A stretch of 62,622 bases of DNA from Winogradskyella immobilis (GTDB taxonomy: Bacteria; Bacteroidota; Bacteroidia; Flavobacteriales; Flavobacteriaceae), in the NCBI RefSeq assembly GCF_021887715.1, contig NZ_JAIQXX010000016.1:1-62622 (forward strand), in the 5' to 3' direction. Each line of letters starts with the position of its first letter. Position 1 is the first letter of the stretch. Under the pieces are notes generated by a model, which worked only from the letters and a program-made list of their open reading frames with translations, searched no databases and was not told the DNA's origin. Of the stretch, positions 62,517 through 62,622 are shown piece by piece. Both the position numbers and the translations under genes were made by a program.

Positions 62517-62622
62517 TTAACAGTTTATTATGTATTATACTGAAATAGGTTGACTCTTTTTTGATTATTATTTCGACGTTCAAAAGATTTTTTTCAGCCG
62601 TTTAGAAGGCAAAAAAATAGTT
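62517..62622 (+). other. Window end, possible insertion sequence boundary
   Basis: TACTGAAATAGGTTGAC at 62538-62554 resembles an insertion sequence end and nearly matches 36634-36650. The following 70 bp, with a TTTCGACG stretch, would be the left part of an element, but no ORF can be read before the window ends. Confidence 0.3.

Overview
The window is low-GC chromosomal DNA of a member of the Bacteroidota, almost certainly family Flavobacteriaceae. The evidence is a type IX secretion locus (gliding-motility C-terminal domain, PorP/SprF, PorE-like OmpA protein), GldI, bacillithiol synthesis (BshC), the Bacteroidota-only small ribosomal protein bL38 (DUF4295) beside L28 and L33, many starts without a Shine-Dalgarno sequence, and promoters of the TAnnTTTG type. 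The sequence does not fix the genus. One tRNA gene (Thr, UGU) is present. I found no rRNA, CRISPR array, complete insertion sequence or prophage.

Layout. 1-3500: end of a secreted T9SS cargo protein, then PorP/SprF and a PorE-like protein. 3530-5780: idi, queD-like, manA and a small conserved gene. 5796-6140: tRNA-Thr followed by a 113-bp tandem repeat that carries copies of the tRNA 3' end. 6374-18430: Crp-type regulator, htpG, fabH, a large outer-membrane receptor, CoA-binding protein, sodium symporter, recR, glycosyltransferase and a 2-oxoacid dehydrogenase E2. 18526-21310: an accessory patch with an attC-like repeat, an AAA ATPase + RloB pair (candidate phage defence) and a DoxX-like gene between 14-bp direct repeats. 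21401-36562: exonuclease, FAH hydrolase, Hpt protein, cinA, rpmB-rpmG-bL38, ftsY, amidase, rimO, threonine synthase, M48 protease and TrmH. 36662-43000: two tandem amidohydrolase-like proteins, DUF3810 and an FKBP. 43103-51770: pepD, a single-gene cassette (DUF695-like), a VOC protein, the nrnA-gldI-PPIase operon, a PhoD-like phosphatase, ndk and a cyanophycinase-like protein. 51874-55325: a second accessory patch with a DUF6090 gene remnant, a Fic protein with a triple operator-like repeat, a large hairpin, a DUF6090 gene and a second single-gene cassette. 55326-62516: M16 and M14 peptidases and bshC.

Most genes are housekeeping or surface/secretion functions in short operons that end in strong hairpin terminators. 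The least ordinary signal is a dispersed repeat that looks like an integron attC site. Two copies, at 45808-45956 (+) and 54097-54192 (-), have identical 16-bp stem arms. Each follows one ORF whose 5' junction (GTTATGTGC or GTTAGGCAAC) is the exact complement of the start of its own repeat (GCACATAAC or GTTGCCTAAC). That is the geometry of an integrated integron gene cassette, but the two copies sit alone, 8 kb apart, on opposite strands and with no integrase in view. More divergent relatives may flank the RloB pair and the Fic/DUF6090 genes. All functional calls rest on reading the sequence and on family knowledge; no searches were run.
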